From Candidatus Bathyarchaeota archaeon (GTDB taxonomy: Archaea > Thermoproteota > Bathyarchaeia > Bathyarchaeales > UBA233), in contig JANXEP010000068.1 of assembly GCA_025057795.1 (NCBI GenBank), positions 62,001-126,000 on the forward strand: a stretch of DNA of 64,000 nt, in the 5' to 3' direction. Made by a program: the position numbers and the translations under genes. The notes under the pieces are model-generated. The model did not search any database. It was not told the DNA's origin and was given only the letters and a program-made list of their open reading frames with translations. This document shows, piece after piece, positions 1 through 8,016 of this stretch (positions within the stretch are counted from its first letter, which is position 1; each line of letters starts with the position of its first letter).

Positions 1-1
1 A

Positions 2-352
2 GGCGCCACCTTCCCGGTGAACATTTACGCAGCTGAAACGGTGCACCTTGCAGAAGCCGACAAGCCCTACGAAAGCATGTTGAGGAGAACCATACATTTC
101 ACCAACGCCGACTATAGTTTGATGTACGACGTTGTGGAAGGCGTAAAAAACGCGGACTTAGACGGCGCAATCCTTTTTGAGAACACCGGGTGCAGGGTGA
201 CCTCCATGATTGTATGGCCCCTCGCAGACATCATCGAGGAAAGGTTGGGCATACCAAGCCTCATAATTGAAGCGCCGCAATGCGACCCTAGGATCACGCC
301 AATCGATAAAATTAAGATGAAGATAGACGCCTTTTTAGAAGCGTTAAAATAA
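2..352 (+). CDS. 2-hydroxyacyl-CoA dehydratase subunit (HgdB/FldB-like), 3' end only
   Basis: This is the C-terminal part of a gene that enters from the left edge. The frame is open from base 2 and ends at TAA 350-352, giving about 116 residues. The fold pattern (NADLDGAILFENTGCRV, then GIPSLIIEAPQCDPR and a terminal helix KMKIDAFLEALK) is that of the last Rossmann-like domain of the D-component subunits. In complete enzymes these dehydrate (R)-2-hydroxyacyl-CoA to enoyl-CoA using [4Fe-4S] clusters and an ATP-driven activator. The Cys in NTGCR may be a cluster ligand. The next gene, larA, starts five bases downstream, so the two are probably co-transcribed and act on 2-hydroxyacids. BcrC-like benzoyl-CoA reductase subunits share this fold and cannot be excluded from the fragment. 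Confidence 0.75.
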   Translation, partial: GATFPVNIYAAETVHLAEADKPYESMLRRTIHFTNADYSLMYDVVEGVKNADLDGAILFENTGCRVTSMIVWPLADIIEERLGIPSLIIEAPQCDPRITPIDKIKMKIDAFLEALK

Positions 353-356
353 TAAA

Positions 357-1634
357 GTGATCGAATTGAACGTTAACCTCCCCTACGGGAAAAATAGGAC
401 CCTAACGGTGGACGTGCCTGACGAAAACATTTTTTTCGTAGTAGATAGGGGCTACGCGTCGGCCCTTGAAAATCCAAGGGAAGAACTTAAAAGAGCCTTA
501 AGGAACCCCATCGGCGTGGAACCGCTTCGGGAACTGGTTAACCCCAGGGACAAGGTGGTAATTGTTGGTGACGATAATACTCGGCCAACGCCCCAAAACG
601 TAATTGTTCCAGCTTTGCTTGATGAATTAAACGCCGCTGGCGTTCCAGACGAAAACATTGAAGTTGTTATTGCGTTGGGAACACATCGCAAAATGAGCGA
701 AAAGGAGATTAAGGAAAAATATGGCGGGGAAGTTTTTGAGCGCGTAGCCATAATAAACCATGATTGCAAAGATCCGGAAAATTTAGTTGATATCGGCGTG
801 TCTGAAATTGGGATTCCAGTTCGCGTTAATAGGGAGGTTTATAACGCCGACTTTGTTATAGGCGTCGGCAACATTGTACCCCACCCCCTTGCGGGTTGGG
901 GCGGAGGAGGCAAAATAATTTTTCCTGGAGTCTGCGATGAGAAAACCGTGGCGATGACGCATTTTGTGGCAAGTAAGGTTAGGCCTTTGAGCAAGCTTAT
1001 GGGCAGGCTGGACAACGAGATAAGAAAGATAATAGATAGGGTAGCCATTAAAGCTGGACTAAAACTGATCGTGAACACCGTGCTGAACTCTGAGGATAGG
1101 ATATCCTATTTGGCGGTAGGCCACCCTATAGCCGCTTTCAGGGAAGGAGTTAAAGTTGCCGAAAAAATATTTTGCCCGAAGATCCCGGGACTCGCAGACA
1201 TAGTTGTGGTTTCAAGTTATCCGGCAGACATTGACTATTATCAAGCTTCAAAGGCAGTAGCTTATGCCAGTCTAGCGGTGAAGCAAGGCGGGACAATGGT
1301 CCTCATAACACCGTGTTATGAGGGGATATCGCCCATACATCCAATAATTAGGGAGAAGGCAAAACTAAACTATGATGAAATTTTGAAGGCTGTTGAAAAC
1401 AATGAGATAGAAGATTTGGTGTCCGTAGCGGTTCTTTTCACCCATGCACAGTCGGTGGAGAAAGCGGAAGTGATATGCTATTCTGAGGGGCTTACAGAGG
1501 AAGACAAAAACGCGTTGGGATTTAAGCACGCCAACACAGTTGAAGAAGCCATAAAACTGGCGTTTGAAAGTCAAGGGGGAAATGCCAAAGTAGGCGTGCT
1601 TAAATGTGGGGAAATATTGCCCATGACAAAATAG
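357..1634 (+). CDS. larA: LarA-family nickel-pincer 2-hydroxyacid racemase
   Basis: 425 residues, the normal family length. LarA enzymes racemise or epimerise 2-hydroxyacids (lactate is the type substrate) with a nickel pincer nucleotide cofactor. The expected residues are visible: His110 in ALGTHR, His176 in VPHPLAGWGGGG, Lys186 just after it (cofactor thioamide lysine) and His202 in MTHFV. The GTG start lies four bases after the stop of the 2-hydroxyacyl-CoA dehydratase gene and no clear Shine-Dalgarno is seen, so translation is probably coupled. The inferred job is to interconvert 2-hydroxyacid enantiomers so that the (R)-form can feed the dehydratase. No LarB, LarC or LarE cofactor-synthesis gene lies in the window. 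The exact substrate is unknown, since the family covers malate, phenyllactate and sugar-acid epimerases. Confidence 0.9.
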   Translation: MIELNVNLPYGKNRTLTVDVPDENIFFVVDRGYASALENPREELKRALRNPIGVEPLRELVNPRDKVVIVGDDNTRPTPQNVIVPALLDELNAAGVPDENIEVVIALGTHRKMSEKEIKEKYGGEVFERVAIINHDCKDPENLVDIGVSEIGIPVRVNREVYNADFVIGVGNIVPHPLAGWGGGGKIIFPGVCDEKTVAMTHFVASKVRPLSKLMGRLDNEIRKIIDRVAIKAGLKLIVNTVLNSEDRISYLAVGHPIAAFREGVKVAEKIFCPKIPGLADIVVVSSYPADIDYYQASKAVAYASLAVKQGGTMVLITPCYEGISPIHPIIREKAKLNYDEILKAVENNEIEDLVSVAVLFTHAQSVEKAEVICYSEGLTEEDKNALGFKHANTVEEAIKLAFESQGGNAKVGVLKCGEILPMTK

Positions 1635-1666
1635 CGCACACGTAAGATTTCATAAATGACGCCCTC

Positions 1667-2173
1667 CTAGAAGTCTTTAAGCTGTGGAAACTTCGTTTTT
1701 GCCTCTTCAAAGATTTTTTGGTGCCAAGCGGGAAGCCTAATTTCTTGCACCATCCTCGACGGCGTGTACGGTTTTATATCCAAAACTGGAGTTCCGTCAA
1801 AAAGGTCTATATTTTTCACTTTGAGAAGTCTGCCCCTTCTTTCCAAGAGTTCCGCTATGGTTAGAGCCAACGGGTTCGGCCTATGCGGGGAATCCGTACA
1901 GAACACGCCTACTTCAGGAATTTTGTCCATGTCAACCCCCATAAGCCTCAAGCGTTTGGGCTTGACCTTCAAGACTTCACGTTGTGTTTCTGAAACCCTA
2001 TGGAGGTATGCGATAATTATGAGATGGGAGAATCCGTCAATGCCGTCCAAACCGTCGGCGTACTCCCCATAGACTTCGACAACGCCTTCAACCCCATTAG
2101 GCCAGCTGGCTTTGACCTCATCATCGCTTAAATCCACGTGGACAACACCGATAGGTTTAAGCGAAATGCGCAT
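1667..2173 (-). CDS. trmO: tRNA m6t6A37 methyltransferase TrmO (UPF0066/YaeB family)
   Basis: 168 residues starting at ATG 2173, which is preceded by a strong GGAGGGAGG; a longer in-frame extension to 2209 would place that SD inside the gene. TrmO methylates N6-threonylcarbamoyladenosine at tRNA position 37 using SAM. The signature segment TDSPHRPNPLALT matches the family SPHRPNP motif, and the N-terminal ISLKPIGVV strand and the C-terminal DGTPVLDIKPYTP are also typical. It is transcribed divergently from the tungsten oxidoreductase gene. Its substrate is made by KEOPS, whose genes lie near 30-34 kb. Some archaeal members are untested, so the activity rests on family assignment. Confidence 0.88.
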   Translation of the reverse strand: MRISLKPIGVVHVDLSDDEVKASWPNGVEGVVEVYGEYADGLDGIDGFSHLIIIAYLHRVSETQREVLKVKPKRLRLMGVDMDKIPEVGVFCTDSPHRPNPLALTIAELLERRGRLLKVKNIDLFDGTPVLDIKPYTPSRMVQEIRLPAWHQKIFEEAKTKFPQLKDF

Positions 2174-2322
2174 AATCCTCCCTCCGAAGGAGACTATTAA
2201 CGTATACAATCTTTACTCGCCGTGTTTAAAGTTCTCGTTTTTCTATGAGGAGCATCCAACCTTCTTCCGTTGCACCCGCTTTGAGGCACCCTTTAACCGC
2301 GCCCAGGTTCATACTGGAAAAA

Positions 2323-2330
2323 GTATATTT
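2323..2330 (+). promoter_or_regulatory. putative TATA box of the first AOR operon
   Basis: GTATATTT, with purine-rich GGAAAAA before it, lies about 25-30 bases upstream of the GGGGGAG Shine-Dalgarno of the AOR gene. Transcription would start close to 2353 and give a very short leader. The call rests on position and base composition only. Confidence 0.45.
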
Positions 2331-2365
2331 GCTAATCTGACCACATTTAGTTGGGGGAGAAGGGT

Positions 2366-4213
2366 TTGGCGAATGGTTTTATGGGTAAAATTTTGAAGGC
2401 AGATCTATCATCGGGAACATTAACGGTTGAGCCCGCAAATGAGGACGTTGCCAAAAAATACTTGGGTGGGAAGGGCTATTCAGTACATCTCCTCTACCAG
2501 TATCTGAAGGGGTACGAGTCTGAAGGGTTAAGTCCCGCCGACATAGACCCCCTGGGCCCAGAAAACGTGCTGATATTTTCCACCGGTCCTGGAACCGGAA
2601 TCGCTGGTTTTCCGTCGTCCGGCAGGCACCATGTTATGGCGCTTAAGTCGCCCTTAACGGGTTCTGTGGGTAGCGCAAATTCAGGCGGCGAATGGGGAGC
2701 CTTTCTAAAGTTTTCAGGGTTTGACATGGTTGTTGTGGAGGGGGTTTCTGAAAAACCCGTTTACCTATCAATTGTGGATGGGAAGGCAGAGCTTAGAGAT
2801 GCGAGCGGCCTTTGGGGTAAAAACGTTTTTGACACGTGCAGAATTCTGAGAAGAAAAGTGGGAGGCAAAAACACAAGTGTAGCCTGCATTGGCCCCGCTG
2901 GCGAAAACTGTGTTAATATGGCTTGTATAATGAACGATGAGCATAGGGCAGCTGGGAGAACAGGCCTCGGCGCAGTGATGGGTTCTAAAAAGCTTAAGGC
3001 GATAGTCGTTTCCGGAGATCAGAAGGTTCCAGTTGCCGACGCGAAGAAGTTCAGTGAAGTTTCAAAAAGATGCCTCGATGCTTTGAGGAAAAATGCAGTT
3101 ACGGGTCAGGGATTGCCCACATACGGCACTTCTATTTTAATTAACATCGTCAACACGGCTGGGGCGCTTCCATACAGGAATTGGCAAACAGGGGTTAACC
3201 CAGACGCGGAGAAAATAAGCGGGGAAACCCTCGCCGAAACATATCTGGTCGATAGGAGAGCCTGTTGGGGATGCCCTATAGGATGTGGAAGGGTTACAAG
3301 CGTGAAGTCTGGGCCGTTCCAAGTTTTGGCCTCGGAAGGCCCGGAATACGAGTCTGTTTGGGCTTTGGGAAGCAGCACAGCGGTTAAAGATTTGGACGCT
3401 GTTGTTAAGGCTAACCACTTCTGCGATGAGCTTGGGTTAGACCCCATAAGCATGGGTTCAACAATAGCTGCAGCCATGGAGCTCAACGAGAAAGGGTTCA
3501 TCCCCAAAGAAGATTTGCAAGGCTTAGATTTGCGTTTTGGAAATGCAGCGGCGATGGTTGAGGCTGTGTGGAGGACAGCCCACAAAACAGGGTTCGGAAA
3601 GTACTTGGCTTTAGGGTCAAAGAAACTTTGTGAAATCTATGGGCATCCAGAGTTTTCCATGAGCGTTAAAGGCCTTGAAATGCCTGCCTACGACTCGAGA
3701 GCTGTTAAGGGCATAGGATTAAACTATGCAACCGCAAACAGGGGCGGATGCCACGTAACCGGATACACCATTTCCACAGAGGTACTCGGGATTCCAGAAA
3801 AAACAGACCCGTTAAAACCCGAGGGAAAGGCGAAATGGGTTAAAATATTCCAAGACTTCACATGCGTCGTCAACTCAACGGTGAACTGCCTCTTCACAAC
3901 GTTCGCTTTAGGCGTAAAAGACTACGCGGAACTGTTATCAGCGGTTACAGGTTGGGACCTCACAGAAGATGCGCTAATGCGAATTGGTGAGAGGATCTAT
4001 AACCTAGAACGCGTAATAATAAACAAGTTTGGATTCGACGCTAAGGACGATACCCTGCCGAAACGCTTACTTGAAGAACCCATGCCCGAAGGCCCAGCTA
4101 AAGGCCACGTAACAGAACTTGAAAAAATGAAGGAAGAATATTATAAGCTGCGCGGATGGGTTAACGGAATCCCAACAGAACAAAAACTTAAGGAGCTTGA
4201 AATAGAGCTGTGA
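2366..4213 (+). CDS. Aldehyde ferredoxin oxidoreductase family tungstoenzyme (AOR 1)
   Basis: 615 residues from TTG 2366, chosen because GGGGGAG lies about seven bases upstream and the protein then begins LANGFMGKIL; TTG 2351 lies inside or ahead of the SD, and ATG 2381 is a shorter option. AOR enzymes oxidise aldehydes to carboxylates (or the reverse) with a bis-tungstopterin and one [4Fe-4S] cluster, passing electrons to ferredoxin. Cluster ligands are Cys300, Cys303 and Cys307 in ACWGCPIGCG and Cys508 in TVNCLF. The pterin-binding segment around GPAGENCVNMACIMNDEHRA is present. It heads a cluster with a MoaD-like carrier (39 bases on) and a radical SAM maturase, the usual arrangement for the branch of AORs that needs dedicated maturation. 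The substrate is not predictable. Confidence 0.9.
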   Translation: MANGFMGKILKADLSSGTLTVEPANEDVAKKYLGGKGYSVHLLYQYLKGYESEGLSPADIDPLGPENVLIFSTGPGTGIAGFPSSGRHHVMALKSPLTGSVGSANSGGEWGAFLKFSGFDMVVVEGVSEKPVYLSIVDGKAELRDASGLWGKNVFDTCRILRRKVGGKNTSVACIGPAGENCVNMACIMNDEHRAAGRTGLGAVMGSKKLKAIVVSGDQKVPVADAKKFSEVSKRCLDALRKNAVTGQGLPTYGTSILINIVNTAGALPYRNWQTGVNPDAEKISGETLAETYLVDRRACWGCPIGCGRVTSVKSGPFQVLASEGPEYESVWALGSSTAVKDLDAVVKANHFCDELGLDPISMGSTIAAAMELNEKGFIPKEDLQGLDLRFGNAAAMVEAVWRTAHKTGFGKYLALGSKKLCEIYGHPEFSMSVKGLEMPAYDSRAVKGIGLNYATANRGGCHVTGYTISTEVLGIPEKTDPLKPEGKAKWVKIFQDFTCVVNSTVNCLFTTFALGVKDYAELLSAVTGWDLTEDALMRIGERIYNLERVIINKFGFDAKDDTLPKRLLEEPMPEGPAKGHVTELEKMKEEYYKLRGWVNGIPTEQKLKELEIEL

Positions 4214-4252
4214 AAAAGCGGAAGACGCCCCGTATTTCCCCACTTTTTATGT

Positions 4253-4549
4253 GTGGACGCGTTTAAATTGGCGCTTGTTAAGGTTATGCTTTTTGCAACG
4301 CTTCGTAGAAAATATAAAACTAGAGAGCTAAAAGTCGAATGTAACGGCACACTCGAAGACCTTATTGAAAAAACTTCAAAAATTTTAGGCCATGAATTTA
4401 TAAGCGATGTTTATGATTTGAAACGGGGCAAGGTTAGGGAAGACATCATTTTAATGATTAACGGAAGGAATTTGAAAGACTTGAAAAGCGAAATAGTGTT
4501 GAAAGATAATGATGTAATAGCGGTTTTTCCACCAATAGCAGGAGGCTAA
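4253..4549 (+). CDS. MoaD/ThiS-type sulfur carrier protein linked to AOR 1
   Basis: 98 residues ending in the diagnostic ...PPIAGG tail; the terminal Gly-Gly is adenylated and thiocarboxylated in this family to donate sulfur, for pterin dithiolene formation in MoaD. The beta-grasp pattern is clear (VKVMLFATLRRKY, then VECNGTLEDLIEKTS and LKDNDVIAVFPP). It sits between an AOR gene and its radical SAM partner, so the inferred role is dithiolene sulfur supply for tungstopterin. The start is uncertain: GTG 4253 has no good SD, and TTG 4268 or ATG 4286 would give a more typical N-terminus. It is one of three MoaD-like proteins in the window, the others being at 14220 and 42961. Confidence 0.85.
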   Translation: MDAFKLALVKVMLFATLRRKYKTRELKVECNGTLEDLIEKTSKILGHEFISDVYDLKRGKVREDIILMINGRNLKDLKSEIVLKDNDVIAVFPPIAGG

Positions 4550-4569
4550 AATACAGGGAAAGCTGGAAC

Positions 4570-5859
4570 ATGAGCGAAGGGTTTCCAGAGGCTCTGCAGG
4601 TTGAAGTTACAAACCGGTGTAACTTTAACTGTCAAATTTGCATAAGGCGAACGTGGAACGCCAAGTCCTTAGACATGACGCTAGACCTTTACAAGAAAAT
4701 AGCTGAGGAGGCTTTTCCACGGCTTAAGCGCCTTATTCTTTACGGGCTAGGAGAGCCTTTTCTAAACCCTAACATAGGGGAAATGCTCAAAATCGCGAGG
4801 AGGCACCTTCCAAAAGAAAGCCAGATAACCATAAGTACTAACGGTTCGCTTCTTAACGAGCACTTAGCAAACAAAATAATCGAAACGGGTATAGACTCCA
4901 TGTCCTTTTCCATAGACACAATTGACGAATCCATTTTGGGACGTATTCGCGAGGGGTCGGAACCCGCAACCATAGTGAAAAATTTTCGAAACGTCGCCAA
5001 AATCAAAGAAAAAGCTGAAAAAGAGTTCAAATTGGGCATAGAAGCGGTCATAATGGAAGATAATTTCAGAGATCTACCAAATCTGGTAAAGAATTCGGCG
5101 GAAAGCAGCGTTGATTACATAATTGTTTCCCATGTGGTTCCATACTCTCAGGAAGTTTATGAGAAAACGCTCTACACCACTTTGAGTAAACAGCCCCTTG
5201 AAATAATAAAACCAAGCCTAGATTACGGTTGGCGCATCATAAGAGAGGCCCTACAGGAACTTCTCAGCGGAATTCACGGGCCATCCGTTGAACTCAAATC
5301 CACTGAAATTATCAAGGGATACTGGGAGCGGGCTGAAAAAAGCGGATACTGGATTAACATCCCGTTGCTCTTAAGGTCGAAGGAAAAAATTGAAAAAATT
5401 CGGCAGACAGAAGAAATCTTCAGCTTAAGCCGAAAAATCGCCTACAAGTATCAAATTGACCTGAAACTTCCAAAAATATACCCAGACGCAAAAGAAAGAA
5501 AATGCCCATACGTGGAGAAAAAGACCTTAGTTATCCGATCAGACGGGTTAGCTGCTCCATGCATAGAATTCACGTATCCACATTTCCTCTACATCAACAC
5601 ACACGTAAAAAACGTCCATGAAGTATCTTTTGGAGACGCAAAAAGGCAAAGCGTAGAAGATATCTGGAAAAGGAACGCATACGCCAATTTCAGGAAAAAT
5701 AGGGAAAAAATGGCTTTAACCATACCATGGTGCGGAGACTGCCCCTTCTCAACCCTAGGATGCTTCTACATAAAAACTAACAAAGTGGACTGCCACGCCA
5801 ACGAACCGGGATGCAGCGAATGCTTATACAGCGTAAACCTAGCTCAATGCAACATATAA
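4570..5859 (+). CDS. Radical SAM protein with SPASM-like Cys-rich tail; likely tungsten oxidoreductase maturase
   Basis: 429 residues from ATG 4570, preceded by GGGAAAG. The canonical CxxxCxxC cluster motif is Cys17, Cys21 and Cys24 (NRCNFNCQIC), in a radical SAM barrel with the GLGEP and TNGS strands. The C-terminal 120 residues carry about a dozen cysteines (KCPYVEKK, AAPCIEF, CGDCPFSTLGCF, CHANEPGCSEC), as expected for auxiliary [4Fe-4S] clusters of SPASM-type maturases. Proteins of this build next to AOR and MoaD genes are classed as tungsten-cofactor oxidoreductase radical SAM maturases; the position here, 20 bases after the carrier gene, supports that. The chemistry is not established. 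It could instead be a peptide-modifying SPASM enzyme, but no small precursor peptide is seen nearby. Confidence 0.8.
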   Translation: MSEGFPEALQVEVTNRCNFNCQICIRRTWNAKSLDMTLDLYKKIAEEAFPRLKRLILYGLGEPFLNPNIGEMLKIARRHLPKESQITISTNGSLLNEHLANKIIETGIDSMSFSIDTIDESILGRIREGSEPATIVKNFRNVAKIKEKAEKEFKLGIEAVIMEDNFRDLPNLVKNSAESSVDYIIVSHVVPYSQEVYEKTLYTTLSKQPLEIIKPSLDYGWRIIREALQELLSGIHGPSVELKSTEIIKGYWERAEKSGYWINIPLLLRSKEKIEKIRQTEEIFSLSRKIAYKYQIDLKLPKIYPDAKERKCPYVEKKTLVIRSDGLAAPCIEFTYPHFLYINTHVKNVHEVSFGDAKRQSVEDIWKRNAYANFRKNREKMALTIPWCGDCPFSTLGCFYIKTNKVDCHANEPGCSECLYSVNLAQCNI

Positions 5860-5860
5860 A

Positions 5861-5895
5861 CTGTTACCACTAAACATTACCATTTCTGTTACCAC
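5861..5895. repeat. Direct repeat CTGTTACCAC x2 between convergent genes
   Basis: CTGTTACCAC occurs at 5861-5870 and again at 5886-5895, a 25-base period, in the 95-base gap between the radical SAM stop and the purA stop. No function is evident. It might be a remnant of slippage or a weak protein-binding site. Confidence 0.4.
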
Positions 5896-5954
5896 CAGAA
5901 AAGGGTAGAAGCCGTCGCCCTCACCACAAAAACACATCATGTTAGCGGGGAGGT

Positions 5955-6965
5955 TTAGGCTCTTCTATCGATGACATCCAAAACCTCTGGCCCGGTCCCT
6001 ATGAGAACCACCGGTATGCCCACTTGCCTTTCAACCTCTTTTATAAAATCTTTAGCCTCCTGAGGAAGGTCATCGTATGTCCTTGCCTTTCTACAATTCG
6101 GGTATAAAGCATCTAACTTTGTAAGGGCAGCCTGCGTCGCCCCGTTTATGACAGCGGCTTTTTTGGCTATATCAAAGTTGAAGGGGGCTGAACGCCTTTC
6201 GCGCCCAGTTCCGGCGGCTACTTCAAACCATCCCCGCTTAACAGCCTCTTCCTTTGTAATTTCCCCGGGCAATGGACCCGCACCCACACGCGTCATGAAG
6301 GATTTAAAGACTATGAGCACGTCGTCTACTCTTGTTGGCCCTACACCGGCTTCTGAGCAAATTGCCGAGGCGCTTGTATCCCGCCCCGTCACATAGGGAT
6401 ACGTTCCGTAAAAAAGCGAAAGCATGAAACCCTGCGTCCCTTCAAGCAACACTTTTTTGCCCATATCTAAGGCGGCGTTCGTTTCCATAGCCACATCCGT
6501 TAAGTATGACTGCAGTTCCGGGATATCCTTCGCAAGTTTTGCTGTTCTGCGAACGCGCTCTTCAATGGCTGGACCAACACCCCATCCAGTTGTGCCTATA
6601 CCCTTCAGATGGGCGCTCGTTTTGTCCTGCATTGAGTGCTTCTCTTCAATTATTGACGCTTGATAATCCACGCCTATGCGGCTTTTCACGTTTGTAGATT
6701 CTATCTCTTCAAGCAATTTCGCCACGTGAATATTTGCACCTGCGCCTATCAACAGACGGCACTTCTCATATACAAAGCCGGCTGGAACCATATGCAACGC
6801 GTAACGTTTACCCTCAACCCACACGGTATGGGCGGCGTTCACAGAGCCAGTCCTGACACATAGGTCTACTTTGTCCTTTAAAGCCATGTAGGAAATTATC
6901 TTTCCCTTGCCCTCGTCTCCCCAAAACGCTCCGACTATAACCGTGCATGGCATGTTAACCGCCAT
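5955..6965 (-). CDS. purA: Adenylosuccinate synthetase, archaeal short form
   Basis: 336 residues; bacterial PurA is about 430, but a short form of about 340 is usual in many archaea. The enzyme joins IMP and aspartate using GTP to give adenylosuccinate in AMP synthesis. The GTP-binding N-terminus GAFWGDEGKGK holds the catalytic Asp17 and the P-loop-like GDEGKGK. IMP-site segments GSVNAAHTVW, GTTGWGVGPA and RERRSAPFNF follow in order. The start is either ATG 6965 or ATG 6953 (MPCTVIVGAFWG); neither has a strong SD. No other purine gene is adjacent. The identity is secure. Confidence 0.93.
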   Translation of the reverse strand: MAVNMPCTVIVGAFWGDEGKGKIISYMALKDKVDLCVRTGSVNAAHTVWVEGKRYALHMVPAGFVYEKCRLLIGAGANIHVAKLLEEIESTNVKSRIGVDYQASIIEEKHSMQDKTSAHLKGIGTTGWGVGPAIEERVRRTAKLAKDIPELQSYLTDVAMETNAALDMGKKVLLEGTQGFMLSLFYGTYPYVTGRDTSASAICSEAGVGPTRVDDVLIVFKSFMTRVGAGPLPGEITKEEAVKRGWFEVAAGTGRERRSAPFNFDIAKKAAVINGATQAALTKLDALYPNCRKARTYDDLPQEAKDFIKEVERQVGIPVVLIGTGPEVLDVIDRRA

Positions 6966-7049
6966 TGGGGAAATTTACAAAAGACTATTTAAAATTGTTT
7001 GAAGCTTTCGTGTAAACACATTCATTAAAAAGTGCGAACGCTAATTGTT

Positions 7050-7433
7050 TTATCTGCTTATTAGCGGCATGTATTTGACAGCCAAAATTTTCATATAGGC
7101 CTTCCTAAGCTCGCCTATATAATCTGAAAACTCAAGGCCCTTTTTCAATTCCATCTCTATTTTCAGCATTTGGCACAAGCGTTTCAAAATACGCCCTTCC
7201 AAATTTCGCGCTGCAGTCGGGCCGAACATTTTTTCTAAACTTTTTGAAAACATGTTAGGCCTTCGCGCAACATCTAAACGTCCCACAGCAAATCTAACCT
7301 CAAGACAAGTCCAAATTATGAAAGCGAGGCGCTCCCCAAAAATAGACCCAAAGACGTAGTCTACAGCCTCTGCCACTAACTCGTCAAAACTTAACAAACC
7401 CCTTTGTGTAGATAAAAGGCTAATTAGAATCAC
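7050..7433 (-). CDS. Small helical protein, weak NitrOD5-like pattern
   Basis: 127 residues, predicted mostly alpha-helical, with no signal peptide and no cysteine cluster (two Cys only). GTG 7433 overlaps the TGA of the upstream gene by four bases (GTGA), so the pair is a translationally coupled operon. Segments such as DYVFGSIFGERLAFIIWTCL and KSLEKMFGPTAARNLEGRI resemble, by eye only, the repeated FG...A.. helices of archaeal NitrOD5/DUF3227-type proteins. That resemblance is not secure and a function is not assigned. Its partner is a membrane-anchored Cys/His protein, which suggests a shared role at the membrane. Confidence 0.55.
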   Translation of the reverse strand: MILISLLSTQRGLLSFDELVAEAVDYVFGSIFGERLAFIIWTCLEVRFAVGRLDVARRPNMFSKSLEKMFGPTAARNLEGRILKRLCQMLKIEMELKKGLEFSDYIGELRKAYMKILAVKYMPLISR

Positions 7434-7723
7434 CTCACCCTACCTTTATACGCCTCCAATTTTCTGGGATTCGGCACTCTCAAGGCTATTGGACGTTTTT
7501 GTATATACTTATGGCCACACCCACACTCAAACCCGACAATTTTGCCTTTAAACAAGATTTTTCGCCATTTAGTCGATTTACATCTGGAATCTTTTTTGTG
7601 AATCTTCCATAACATCCTTGCTTCCTCGTGGCTCAAGGGCGCATAATCCTTTGCCTTTACAAGGTACCATGCGGCGTAAGACGCGAAGCTAACCCAAAGG
7701 ACTGTTGCTAGGATCTCTATCAC
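7430..7723 (-). CDS. Small membrane-anchored protein with a Cys/His metal-site-like tail
   Basis: About 97 residues. One N-terminal membrane segment (roughly residues 2-22, ILATVLWVSFASYAAWYLV) is followed by a basic soluble region with SRCKSTKW and FECGCGHKY, a possible zinc site (Cys, Cys-x-Cys, His). GTG 7723 is preferred because GAGGTG sits six bases upstream; GTG 7732 is an alternative that overlaps that SD. The gene is coupled to the helical protein downstream. Overlapping CATAT palindromes at 7757-7786 lie just upstream of its start and may control it. I do not recognise the family. Confidence 0.6.
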   Translation of the reverse strand: MIEILATVLWVSFASYAAWYLVKAKDYAPLSHEEARMLWKIHKKDSRCKSTKWRKILFKGKIVGFECGCGHKYIQKRPIALRVPNPRKLEAYKGRVR

Positions 7724-7756
7724 AGTTAACACCTCGCATGTGTATTTGTGTTCTAC

Positions 7757-7786
7757 ACATATTCATATGTCTACAATATGACATAT
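7757..7786. promoter_or_regulatory. Overlapping inverted repeats (ATATGT/ACATAT), candidate operator
   Basis: ACATAT-TC-ATATGT (7757-7770) is a perfect 6-2-6 palindrome, and its right half also pairs across eight bases with GACATAT at 7780-7786 (ATATGTC-N8-GACATAT). Three half-sites are therefore spaced over 30 bases. The element lies 35-65 bases upstream of the minus-strand start at 7723, where an archaeal promoter would sit, so a repressor or activator site is a fair inference. Confidence 0.5.
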
Positions 7787-7894
7787 CTAACTTGGAAAAT
7801 ATTATAAACTTTGATATAAGCATTATCTAAAAAATAGAACAACCTCTCCGGAATCGTTTAAGAAATACGCGTAAAAAACCTTTGCAAATAGTAA

Positions 7895-7918
7895 GGGGCA
7901 AAAATGTGAGTTTGCCCC
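7895..7918. promoter_or_regulatory. Perfect 8-bp inverted repeat GGGGCAAA/TTTGCCCC
   Basis: GGGGCAAA (7895-7902), an eight-base spacer, then TTTGCCCC (7911-7918). It lies between two divergent genes, about 55 bases upstream of an AT-rich TATA-like AATATTTATT (near 7971) that precedes the cupin gene. No T-run follows it on the plus strand, so an operator is more likely than a terminator. Confidence 0.45.
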
Positions 7919-8016
7919 GCTGACGAAATATACGCGCTTAACCTTTCAAACCGAACGTTAAATCACAATATTTATTAATTGATGAAGGACAAAAATCTCG
8001 TTTGCGAGGGACAAAA

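Noticed and set aside
2112..2396. 94-residue open frame across the trmO/AOR gap
   Set aside because: It overlaps both genes' ends and the promoter and has no recognisable product or SD.
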